Shown here one piece after another: positions 40,021 to 50,766 of a stretch of DNA of 64,000 nt. The notes beneath the pieces were generated by a model. It was not told the origin of the DNA and searched no databases. It worked only from the letters and a program-made list of their open reading frames with translations. Location: NCBI GenBank assembly GCA_037954325.1, contig JBBMNZ010000001.1:18868258-18932257 (forward strand). The letters are read 5' to 3'. A program made the position numbers and the translations under genes. The stretch's first letter is position 1. Each line of letters begins with the position of its first letter. Source of the DNA: Fistularia commersonii. Lineage: Eukaryota > Chordata > Actinopteri > Syngnathiformes > Fistulariidae.

Positions 40021-40144
40021 TTTCCAAACGTGCATTTCCAAACGTGCAACCCGAAACGTTTAGAAACGTCCCGGTGACCCCGCGAGGAGTCAATGTTTGG
40101 TTTTTCTGGTAAGTCTCGATGGCCCCGTGTGGAGTCAATGTTTG
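40021..40144. promoter_or_regulatory. Tandemly duplicated elements upstream of cdc25b
   Basis: TTTCCAAACGTGCA is perfectly duplicated back to back (40021-40034 and 40035-40048). Two more AAACGT cores follow at 40054 and 40064. GGAGTCAATGTTTG occurs twice, 45 bases apart (40086-40099 and 40131-40144), within two similar blocks that each begin with a GGCCCCG- or GACCCCG-like segment. The region is 130-250 bases upstream of the cdc25b start codon, so it is promoter or 5' untranslated sequence. The binding factor is not known. Confidence 0.6.
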
Positions 40145-40300
40145 ATTCTACGCTAAAATAAATAAAAAGTTAAACCATTGTGCGGCCGTCAGAGAGCTGC
40201 TGTACTGTGTACACCCACTCTGACAACCACTGGATTCTGAGAACAACTGACTCTTCTCGTATTTATTTTCAAAATATGCTCCGGAGCGGCAATCTCACGA

Positions 40301-40335
40301 CCAATCAGCATCGAGGTTATATCCAGCTAACCAAT
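40301..40335 (+). promoter_or_regulatory. Paired CCAAT boxes upstream of cdc25b
   Basis: Two CCAAT boxes (40301-40305, ACCAATCAGC; 40331-40335, ACCAATCGGGG) lie 30 bases apart, with a CRE-like TAACGTCA just right of the second. Paired NF-Y boxes spaced about three helical turns are typical of G2/M gene promoters, including CDC25 genes. I did not find a clear CHR element (TTTGAA class) near the start. The boxes are about 400 bases upstream of the start codon. Confidence 0.55.
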
Positions 40336-40399
40336 CGGGGCGCGTAACGTCACTTCCATGTTGTCTTCTCACCGGATGCAGGAGAAAGGGAGGAGGATG

Positions 40400-41580
40400 T
40401 GACACAATCCTTCAAGATTTCATATTTTCTTGCTCATACCTTTTGTTCTCAAACACTGAACTGTATGATTGTTCTTTTCCTAGATAAGAAGCAAACGAGA
40501 AACATAAAAAGAAAATATACATCGTAAACTTCACTATGTTTCAGGAGATTAAGGAGAGAAAAGGTTTTATAACAGTGGCCAAAATGTTGTCCTCTGTGAC
40601 AAAATGGCTGTCTTTGCAGGACTGTGACTCCAGAAAGGTTTTACACTTCTCACCTCTTTTGCAAATGGCATTAACATCCAAATAATGCTAAAAATGCCCT
40701 GCCTTTTCAATTCTCAAAGAAGCCATGAGAAAATGGTTGGTCAAACATAGATGTGCTCAAATGGTGTGTCAGAGAAATGGCTGCCAAGATTGCCTCCCAC
40801 ACTGAAGTGGCTTAGAAGAATGAAATGTCCTTTTCTGATGCAATAGGGTACAAAAGTGAGCTATTTAGACCAACTTAAGGAGATGCAGTAGGAGAAATAC
40901 AAAATGAAATGATGTACCGGGAGCCATAAAGTCAGTCAGTTGTGAACACTTTTGTTAATTAGCAGACCATTTTTAAGGGGACTTGTTTTTGGTTCTCAAC
41001 TGTAATTTACTGTCTCATATTTGGCTAAAGTTTTAGTCAGAGGTTACATTATAGATGTCAGTTGCAGTCCAAAAGAAAAAAAGGTGATCATTTTTTTTAA
41101 GATCTTACATTTTCCCATGGGAACCATTAGATATAATAATCTCTGTCCAGTTTTTACAGTATCACCAAATTAAGTATGAAGTACTTGAGTATTCCACTCT
41201 GATTTTAATTCACATATCTTTTGGCCACCAAGTCCCAAATCTGCAGGTTTATGAGGTTAAATCAACGTCTTGCTGTAACTGGTTGTTACAAACGTTTCAA
41301 CAGTGTTACGTGTTGCTATATATCTGTTGTGACAGCAACTGAATCCCGGTTAAACCTACACAAAATCATAGGCAGTAACAAATGATAATAAATCATCATG
41401 AGTGCATTTACCTGCCAAAGGAGTTATTTGCCAAGATCCCAATTCTACAATATATTTGTTGATATTCAAGTTTTGAAACAAAATGTAAACATTCTCCACA
41501 CTGTGACAAAAATATGTCAACTTCTGCGTGATGCGTAACACTACTGCAGAGGTAGAGTTCTCAACTTGTCCAGGCATTCC
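40400..41580. other. Gene-free DNA upstream of cdc25b
   Basis: No coding exon, recognisable repeat family or RNA gene could be supported in this stretch. Confidence 0.4.
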
Positions 41581-41599
41581 CCTCTATGTACACTACAAA

Positions 41600-41900
41600 A
41601 CAGACACAAACAGTTACAAGTTTGGTGGGGTAGTTCTCTCTTTTGCATTTAGGAGCATCATAATTGATTTTGATGTGTTAATTTTATACCTAGAGAAATT
41701 ATTAATTATTTCGGTTATATCAGAACGGGTTGGGACAGATGCATCATCTAAATAAAGAGCTATGCAGTGGTCAAGGTCTCCAATCTTTATGTCCATGATA
41801 TTGGTGTGCTCCCTCAAAGCAATGGCAAAAGGCATAATTCCAATAATGAACAACTGAGGGGATAAGGGACACTGTCTACACCCTTTATTAGTCTTTATCA
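41600..41900 (-). pseudogene. L1-like reverse transcriptase fragment
   Basis: One minus-strand frame carries MPFAIALREHTNIMDIKIGD, then HCIALYLDDASV, then INNFSRYKINTSKSIMM. This is the order of L1-type reverse transcriptase around its F/YADD box: PLAIAIR, IALYADD, NEFSKLSGYKIN-SKS. The catalytic box is altered to YLDD, and flanking coding sequence on both sides has decayed. A further minus-strand piece near 43.18-43.40 kb may belong to the same insertion, but I could not confirm this. Confidence 0.6.
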
Positions 41901-41949
41901 GTTTTGATATGATGTTTTTTGGTTTATTTCAGCACCGGGACTGTTGTAT

Positions 41950-44900
41950 TGAGGTTTAACCCATTTACACTAACCTTGCCCCCTGGCCAAAATACCAGAG
42001 CAAAGTAAAGTTTCTGTGCCACCTGAAATGTCTCCTACTTCCTTCTCTTTCAGGACTTGAACAAAAACCAACCAAGCTTGGTTTTTGTTCAAGTTTGCTG
42101 CTCAAACCACATAGAGGAAAACTCTGCAGACCAGCCAGCAACAAGTTCTTCCAGATCACTGAGGTTGTCTAAGCAACAAAAGCAGATACAAATCGAACGC
42201 ACCAACACAACACGCCCTGTGATGGTCACATGGGCTGTGGTTCTGTAAGACCGGGTTCCAGTGCAAGCCCGCGATTCGTCTTGCAGAGTCTGAATAGGAT
42301 TAAACGTAGTATGTGTTCATGATAATGGAGATACATCTGAATTTGCAAAATTCTCTGGCAGGCAGTTCAGCAGCACGGTGTTTTAATATCCCAATACATC
42401 TTTGATTTATTGAGATCTGCGTGGAGTCTGGTTTTATTTCAAAGGTCTCATTCATAACCTTTGCACCCTGGGAAAACCTCTTTCACCCTGAAGAGTGGTT
42501 GTGCAGTTCAAGTATCTGTGATAAAACCTCTGAATGTAAATGGAGGTTGATGAACTTCCCTACGGCGGGACGAGCACAGGGTTCCCCGCCCCACCGTTGA
42601 AACGACCAGACAAAGGGAGGGGAGGGAGAGATGAATATTCCCCTCCCCGGAGCCCCTGACGGCTTCTGCTCCCACCAAACCTACACGGACTCCCTGCTGC
42701 TAGCTGCCCTTCTTATACAAGAGCCACACACAAGCTCACGCCTGCTGACCCTCTTGACCATTACAAGTCCATTCATGTACAACAGACAGGAGTGTCTGAA
42801 GATTTTCTCCTGCCATGTCATTACCTCAAATATTTTTTTCTTTCAGACTGGCTAAGTTTTAACCTGCAGCGTCTTATGGTGCAGCCCGGAATGAGAGATT
42901 TAACTGCATTATTCAAACTGGTTTATCATTTATGGGTTTGTTTATTTGGACTACCTGTCTGAAGTGTTGGAGCTTTCCTGTGCTGGTCACCACTGTAAGA
43001 CACACATCTATCTGATGGTACTTCCTGATTAAATGAGGGTTAAATAAAAGAATTAAAAGGCCTCTGTAGAGGAGCCAACATCGTTCAACAACGGGTTGAA
43101 CATTAACTTCAATCTGTGTATCTAATATCTTATTTCCTGTTGCTTCGTCTTGCTCATTAAAATATTTCTAACTTTAATCAGTTGGGACTAATGAATGATG
43201 AAGAGTTGACTAAAAAATTGCATTTTAAGAGCTTGCTTAACAATGTATCCAATAAATGCATATTCCCTCCCAGTGGGTTTATATCCCAGTTCTTTAAATC
43301 CATAATCATCTGGTGAAGACTCAATGTATTTACGCAGGTGAGTAAATATGACAAAGGAGATCTGTTGAAATTCAAGATGAGCCACTCGTGACTGCACATG
43401 CCATAATTGTTAGCAGATATTTGAAAATTCACAAAATGCTGATTTACTTAGATTTTCCCGCACAAACATGCCAAATTGCAGAGAAAAACCTAACAAACCG
43501 AAATCAGGAGAACCCACTTTTCTGGGTTAAGAAGTCCAGATAGGGAAGCCCAGGTTTGCTTCAGCTGCTTTAAAGGCACACTTGGATAGCCAGATTACAA
43601 ACGCGCCCTGCAGGACATGAGTCCGAACAGCCAAAAACAGGATACCGGAAAAACTGTTGGCAAGGATTCACAAATGTCAAACAATGGAAGGTTAGAAAAC
43701 CATTGCCTGGTCCGGGTCTCTTTTCTGTTGAGAGTTGTGATCCAATCTGCTGCCGGGGTGTTCACATGTGGCAGGAGATGTGATACACGCTTTCGGTCTA
43801 TTCAACGAACACAATTCAACACCCATTCGACACTCAAGTCCCGTTTCTGTCTGTTTTCAACCCCGCCTGACCAAAGTGAAACATCCTCCAGGGTTTGGGT
43901 TCTACCTATAAGTTTGGTTCGCTGACACCATTTTTGGGCTTCAAATGATGTAAATACCCTTCATTGATTTGAAATAAACCGGTCACTGTGACCAAAGTGT
44001 AGACTTGCGCCTCTGATGGTTTCACAGAAGAGAGACAATAAATAAGTTCAGGTCACACTTATACTCCTTCATTTTTCAGAGACTTGAGTCATGAGACACA
44101 GGAAAACAGTGATGACTCATTTTTTTTTTCCCACCATTGGAAGTTCATTGATTTCTTTATATTTCATTTCATTTTGTACTGATTTTCTCACAAATGTTGG
44201 TCAACTCAATACAGATTTTCAAACAAATATTTAAATTCTTGCACAATTTCACCTCTTTTTAATTGGTCTGAGTGGCGAACAGTTTGGTCATATTTAATGC
44301 ACAACTTTGGATTATTTGTTTAAAAAGTTGCTTACATTTTGTGTTTTTTTTTCCTTCCCTTTTTTTAAATAATTCGCAATTTGTGATATAACAGGCAGTC
44401 AAAGGGTTGAAATTCTGAATCCGAATGGAAGTTGGATTTCTATGACCGGGACTAATGCAAATTAAAACACTTCAAGATCGTAAAACCTCCGGAGTGTGAA
44501 CTCTCTGACAAAGACCCCAGTAGCACTGGTGGCACGGAGGAAAGACCTGAAGGACACAAAGACGTGTTTGTGGAAATCTCTGCAGATCCCAAGAGCAGCT
44601 AAGTGTCTATCTTGCAGGCCAACATTAAATGAGTACAAAGGGCCAAATGTTACTCATGGAGTTGGCCAATGTTCTTAAAGGAAGTGTAACTGTGCGCACT
44701 GGGGATTTCCACATCTTGGCTTGTCGAACATGTTGTGGTTGAAAGTATTACCATGAGGATAGTCAACAAGACTTACCATGAGACATGCAGTTGTCTCCTT
44801 GGCTAACCCCCAACAACCTTCCCCCTAAGCTGCTGCAGAGCAAACTTGCTTCAAATGAAAAAAGGTTTTGAGCGCTATGCGCCACAAAAGACGAATATCA

Positions 44901-45390
44901 GATAATGGCAACTGAAGAGCCACATGAAGCATTTCAAGGTCATTCTGGATGAATATAGTAAGGTCAGCCTTAAGGAAGACATACATAGGTACCTGTGTCT
45001 GTGTGGAATGAGAGGATGTTTCTAAAGAATATGTCTAGGTTCTTCAAGTCACTTAACCAGAAGACATTGGATGGACTAAGGCGGCTGTAGATTATGACTA
45101 TCTCATACTTTTTACATGTTAAAAGCGCTGTGGTCTGCATCATCTGAGGAGAGTCTGCCATCTGGATCCAGTTGGGCCAACTCTCTGTCAGTGAAACAAG
45201 AAAATGTCGCATTCCGAGAATGAGGAGCCTCAACTCGACCTAGACCATGGCACATGAGTATGAAGCAGTCTTGAGCAAAGAACAAGGAGGGATCCTGAAA
45301 GCCCTCAAGTAGTTAAGTAAGTTGTCCATGGACTGGCTGTTGCCTAGGGCTAAGTCAGACCACCTTTTCAGGTTTTTCATGCAAATGAAA
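41950..45390. other. Spacer without recognised genes
   Basis: Apart from the palindrome at 42056-42093, nothing here could be assigned. Complex, slightly GC-richer segments occur at 42.54-42.80 kb and 43.60-43.92 kb. The latter has a 102-codon plus-strand frame with no recognisable domain. The segment 44.40-45.35 kb is complex but interrupted by stops in all frames. Unrecognised transposon sequence is the likeliest content. Confidence 0.35.
42056..42093. repeat. Perfect 16-bp inverted repeat
   Basis: The arm CTTGAACAAAAACCAA (42056-42071) is followed by a 6-base spacer and then its exact reverse complement (42078-42093). The centre, CCAAGCTTGG (42072-42081), is itself a palindrome. No T-run or coding context suggests a terminator, which would not be expected in this genome. 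Confidence 0.9.
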
Positions 45391-45399
45391 CTGCTTTTT

Positions 45400-46110
45400 T
45401 GTCTTTTTTTTTAGTGTAAACTTTATTTTACCTTGAAAAATCCCATCGAAACTGAGAACCTCCTTTTCAAGGGACTCCTCGCCAAGATAGGCAGCAACAA
45501 ACACAAAACACATTGACAAAATCGGACAGAATGCAAGCAAGACTATCAATGAAAAACAATTTCCATTCTTTTTGCAATGTATTCCATGCAGAAAGTACAG
45601 AATGGACAAAAGCCATTTTACCCAAATCAGTATGAGCAGACGGAACACAAAGCAAAAAAGGACCTTGTTAACTTACAGAGTAAAGATCAGCAATCTCTTT
45701 AAAATCAAGATACAAATGTAGGCAGGCAATAATCCAAGTATTGTCTTATGGATGAAACTATAACACAGCCTTTTTTTGGAAGTAAAAAACATATTTTGGC
45801 CTCTTTCTTCACAGGTTTCTCCACATGCAGATTGAAAGTGAGGGAGTAATGTGTGCTGGACAACAACTAAGGCTTTCAGCAAGGATTAACTTGGTCTGAA
45901 CAGGAGTTGATCCACAACATTATCGTTATCCTCTACTCTCCTCTAAAAATTAAAGTTAGCATCTGACACATTTAGATCCAGATCATTCATGTCAATAATT
46001 AATAAGAAGGGGCGTGACAGATACAGAGAAAGATACAAAATTCAAAGACACACCAGTGCTCATTGGGAGATTTATGATCGTCTCCCACAGAGACGAACAA
46101 GGAGCCAGAA
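45400..46110 (-). pseudogene. LINE 3'-end relic
   Basis: Minus-strand frames carry, in order, a piece resembling the reverse transcriptase segment FLLIIDMNDLDLNVSDANF (about 46020-45960). FIHKTILGLLPAYICILI follows (about 45765-45710), then PSAHTDLGKMAFVHSVLSAW (about 45645-45585) and NTLQKEWKL. The order and wording match the C-terminal half of a common teleost LINE (palm, then YIFIYKAI-GLLP-YL, then TDLGK-AF-...-SAWN-LQK). Stops and frame changes are frequent. The palm catalytic box was not found. Confidence 0.65.
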
Positions 46111-46566
46111 GAATTAATACTTGCTAAAACAATTTAAAACCTCAATTCTATCATACACAAGAACAGATTCCTTTAAGCTATATGTAGGTAAAGCCAGAAA
46201 GCTTTTACTCACAGACAGAGAATTAATAACTTCGTGAAATGCCTGAATTTAAGTTCTAAGTGGTGTTAGACGAGTAGTACTTGGAAATTGCTTTTTAAGT
46301 AAAATATGAGCATGTGTTTCCTAGTTCTCTGTAAATAGACTACTTAATACATTGAAACAGAATATCGAATAGAATCTTTAACGGGTAAATCACTTTTTTG
46401 AAAACCTTCACAGAACCATAAAAGAGTGTTGAAATTGTGAGTAGCATGAAGGCTGAGTCTAAACTGGTCATTGAAAGGAGAAAATTTTGTTTCAGTCAGA
46501 CATGACAGATCAAGAGTGATGCCTCGCAGTGTGTGCAATATACCAACTTTAATACACATTAAATAA

Positions 46567-46590
46567 GTATCATCATCATCATCATCATCT
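46567..46590 (+). repeat. ATC trinucleotide repeat
   Basis: A short run of ATC units. The DDDDDDD stretch of the overlapping minus-strand frame is only its translation. Confidence 0.9.
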
Positions 46591-47689
46591 TCACTGTGTT
46601 GATCACTGAGATATATACTCAAATTAATAAAGCCAGCTGAAAGCTAATCATCCAGTAGAATGAACCTGTTTGTTCTAAAAGGAGTTTTCTGTCACAAAGT
46701 AAACCACAATGTATATCAGTGTTTGTAATTTACATTTTCATTTAAATGCACTGAAATGCCGCAATTTCATTGGTGAATGAAAAACTGTTATGTGATCAGT
46801 TCTTTTACTGGTTAATCTATGGATCAAAGAGATAAAGCAATCATATACATTTTACCCTTAAACAGTTGCAGATAGATTAAAACTAATAAAGACATTGATC
46901 CAGGAATTTTGAGTAACAAGATTGTTTACGTAAAAATGAAAAAAATAAATAGCGAATGTGTGACATGTGACCATCCCAGTCTTGTATAGTTCATTCATGG
47001 TGACAAAACATAGCCCATATTTTCTTTTCACTTTGTCTGTAGGCTGGGAATATTGTCACACTACAAGATTTTCTTACACTTTGGAGCCTATTTTTGATTA
47101 AATTGAATTAAAGAAGTGGCAAATAAATTAGGAAACTAGACAAACCAAAACTCCTCAGTTTAAAGTTGCACAGCACAAAAGTAAACATGCAGAAGTTGTA
47201 AACTTAATGTTCACACATGCATAACTTGCAAACTTAATAATCACACATTCACCATAAACATTCCTTTGAGATACTCGTTTTTTAACCAAACCCTAGTAAC
47301 GCTTCAAACCAGCTTTCCATGTCCCGTGAACACATTTCAAATCACATAATTTTCATTCATGACTTACAATAAAGAATTGTTGATAAGTGGAGAATAAAAA
47401 AACATCTGCGATAGATCACAATTGCACCAGGATACTCGCTTACTTGACCTTTTTCTGGTCAGTTTGCTGCCCAACACAAGGTTCTCATGTTTGGTCTCCC
47501 ATTAAACAAAGTTATGAGTTAGTTTATCTGTTTGTGGGGAGTATCTTAATCCTTGCTAGCATATTTGTATTTGCAAACATTTATAAACCTTTGACATTGG
47601 TACTTCAAACTAATGTTTTTTTGGCACAAATTTGTAATGAAGTGTGCTCATACTTAAGTCTGTTTTTAACCAGTTTGACTGTTCCATTC

Positions 47690-48090
47690 AGAATCTGGTA
47701 CGCTGCCGCCACCACCAGAGACAAGGGCAGACTGCAGCATATCATCCACTCTGCAAAAAGGGGGACTGGCTATACTCTCCCCTCTCTATAGGACCTGCAC
47801 ACCTCCAGGACCGGCAAGGGTGCAGGCAAGATCCTGGGCGACCCCTCTCGCCCAGAACATGAACTTTTCCAACTCTTCCCTCTGGCAGAAGGTTGCAGTC
47901 TATCAGGGACCAAAACTACCCGCCACAAAAACAGTTTCTTCTCATCGGCAGCCTGCCTCATAAATATGGTCTGGTCCCCCACTGACACTGTACCAACCTC
48001 TCTAATGCACTACCTTGCACGATCTTGCACGATCGCCCACTTTTATTCATCACTTATTTAATGCTTGTCACATGTTTAGCACCGTCAACC
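47690..48090 (+). pseudogene. CR1/L2-like LINE 3'-end relic
   Basis: The plus strand shows FRIWYAAATTRDKGRLQHI and IIHSAKRGTG-YTLPSL (47685-47790). Frame-shifted DLHTSR, ILGDPSRP and LFQLFPLAEGC- and NSFFSSAACLINMV-like pieces follow to about 47970. This is the extreme C-terminus typical of fish CR1/L2 LINEs (SW-AA-T-DK-RLQ-II ... LPSL-DLH-SR). It is followed by a short 3' tail. It may be the same family as the relic at 25.3-26.0 kb. Confidence 0.7.
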
Positions 48091-48269
48091 TAAGCAAATT
48101 CCTTTATCCACCAAAATTACTTGGTGGGGAAAGCAATTCTGATTGTTAAAGTTCTCTCTGTGTATTTTAGCATATTTTTGTGAGACTGAGACAGTTTCAT
48201 GACACACTCAATTGACAAAGACCATGATAAATACTAATGTTGTATTTTAAAACCACTGGTAGTATTTCT

Positions 48270-48990
48270 ATGGTCCCGTCAGGCCAGGGGAAGGGCTTTG
48301 AACGCAAGCGCCTTGTGGCCAGGCCTACATCAATGGGCACCGCCCAAAACAACAATGTGGGTCGCCCTTTCTACAGGTCGTCACTCATATGAAAGGCCAA
48401 GATGGCTGGAGGCAGTATAAGCTGGGTGGTGGCCGAGAGTTGTGACCATGCCAGTCCAGTACTTGGCTGCAGACGCGTGCTCTCGAAATATTTGACATCG
48501 CTTATCTGGTGAGGAAGGAGTCTAAGCTAGTGTGTGAGTCTGAGAGGCTACTTGCTACTTGCTGGCAGGGCCCTGGGGGTGAATGAGATTTTCCCTGAGT
48601 TCCTCAAGGCTCTGGGTTTTGCGGAGCTGTCTGGGTTGAAATGTCTCTGCAGCATTACAAGGACAGTACCTCTGGATTTGCATACCGGGATGGTAGTATC
48701 TCTCTTAAGAAGGGGCATCGAAGGGTGCGGTCCAACCACAGGGGGATGACACTCCTCAACATCCCTGGTAAGGTCTATTCAGGGGTCCTGCAGAAGTGGG
48801 TTTGTTAGATAGTTGGACCAGATGGAGCAATGTGGTTTTCGTCCAGGGAGGAGGACCCGGGGTATGCCCAGAACACACTGAAAGAAAAATGTCTCTCAGT
48901 TGGACTTGGAATTCCCCTGGATGAACTGGACAAATCGTTGGGACTCTCTGCTTAGGCTACTACCCCCCTCATCCCACCCTAAATAAGCAG
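48270..48990 (+). pseudogene. LINE relic, finger region and tail joined
   Basis: It begins with repeat-like text at 48.27-48.40 kb. A region follows encoding FPEFLKALGFAELSGLKCL (about 48595), VPLDLHTGMVVSLLRRG (about 48667) and decayed forms of NYRGITLLNIPGKVYS (about 48730-48785) and EQCGFRPGRRT (about 48828). Near 48900 the text 'ttggaattcccctggatgaactgga' and a final 'aaataagcagcagaaaatgga' are the 3' tail of the same family. The palm and thumb are therefore deleted. It is the same family as the minus-strand relic at 26.0-26.45 kb. Confidence 0.65.
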
Positions 48991-48999
48991 CAGAAAATG

Positions 49000-50430
49000 G
49001 ATAATGAAAATATTCTGTCTTGTAGCTGGCTGCAAAATCTTTGAAATTTGATTCAGCATAAAACAGGAAAGCTTTGAAAAGGAACATATACAACATTTTT
49101 ATTATAATTGCTGAGGAACATAGAAATGTAGAAGACTTTTTCAGCAGTGACTTCATCTACATTTGGTGCATCAGCAGGAGGAGGACACACAATGAACAGT
49201 TCAATGTAGGACGGAAAAAAGCTATAATTCTAACATTTAAAACACAAGCATACGATTGGAGTTAAGTTTGACAGCAGAAGATGGAAATGTCTTCAGGACT
49301 TAAATTTCTTCAGCTAAACTATTTTCATCCAGTTTCCACAAAACTTTCAGTAAACATGTAAATCAAATAAAAACAACCCTGATTTAGTTCATTAGTCACA
49401 TATGTATCACTTGGTTAATCTGAAATTACTTTGATTATTGAAGCGTGCTTGATTTCATGAAGACACACCTCCTCTCATTCAAGATACATTTTCCGTTTGA
49501 GCTGATTGTGGGGAGTTTAAGGTATTAGCTACAAAGAAATGGCTTAACTTTGCAATGATGAAAGCGTGTCAACTCACAGACATGATTTATAGGTGAGGAC
49601 CATGACCTGGATGACAAGGGATCTTCAGGGCTATCCAGGAAAGTGAGGAAAAGTGGTGTCAAAACAAAATCAGCAAAAAGTTGGCCTATTACTTGGCACA
49701 GAAAGCTGGTGGACCGAAAAATGACTATGAGCAACTCTTTTCCTTTCTAATGCTTTCATGAAGACATCTCAGTAGTGCAAGCAGAGCAGTATCGGTCAAG
49801 AAATATTTGAAAAGCCTCTGCGGATTCATAAAGAACAACCTCGACTAGATTTTGAAAAATGTAAGATCGTCTTTTCCATGTATCTTATCTTTAAATTACA
49901 CTCATTAGAAAACTTTAAAATTGATCTAGAAAATGAATTAGTAGTATATTGAATGTGACCTGTACTCCTCTTCTAAAAGCCAAAAACAAACCAGATACTA
50001 TGGCAAAAAAACATTTTGTGAACCAAACTGATTCTTAAGCACACTTCCATCCTAATTAGCAATAAAAAAAAAAGGAAACTTTTTTTTTTGCTGTACCCTT
50101 TGAATGAACTGAAAAATGTATATAACAATTCAGCTATTTTTTTCATAATTGGATAACTAAATATTCCTATACCATTTGTTTATTATCCAAAATATCCAAA
50201 AACGTCTTTTGCTTGGTATCTGTCAGTTTTTGCAGATTTTTCTCCAAAATCTACCTATTTAGCAATTTTCAGACCTAATGTCACTAAAAATGTTCAAGCT
50301 TTGTTGAATTTAATTAATTCTATTTTTTTTTTTTAACGAAAGTAAGGTAATCAATTATTAATTAAGTATTCAATTAGTTATATATGTACAGTATCTACAT
50401 CCCTTTCATAGTTGTAAAGGAAAATAAAAA
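49000..50430. other. AT-rich spacer downstream of dock3
   Basis: I see no gene, no recognisable repeat family and no RNA gene in this stretch. Confidence 0.4.
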
Positions 50431-50441
50431 TAATTATGCTT

Positions 50442-50447
50442 TTTATT
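50442..50447 (-). terminator. Possible dock3 poly(A) signal
   Basis: AATAAA on the minus strand lies about 320 bases beyond the dock3 stop codon. It is plausible but unsupported by transcript data. Confidence 0.35.
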
Positions 50448-50766
50448 AAAATGGCCTCTTCAAGTCAGTTTGTGTTGAAATGCGTACTCTTCTTCAATTG
50501 AGGAATGGATTTGTTTTGACTCAGAGTCTTTTTACTTGACCAAGCCTGCAGTTGCTGCAGGGAACTTCAAAAGAGCATGATGCGATTCTTCAATTTACTG
50601 AAGGATTGGATTTAGTTCTTTAGATTTTTTTGAGTCTCCTGATCTTTCCTGAGTCATGTGGCTCTAAGTACTTGTCGTTTTGCGGTTAGTCAGAACAGAA
50701 TGTCAAACTGAGACACCATTGAGACTCCAACATGCCTTTTTTAAACCTTCGTTCCTGGTCAAAGCC

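Noticed and set aside
43617..43925. 102-codon plus-strand frame as a gene
   Set aside because: No domain, no splice partners and no codon bias. It is probably unrecognised repeat or chance.
47387..47791. 134-codon plus-strand frame with a hydrophobic segment, as a membrane protein
   Set aside because: The first part has no family resemblance and its last 40 codons are LINE C-terminal sequence, so it is a chance frame running into a relic.
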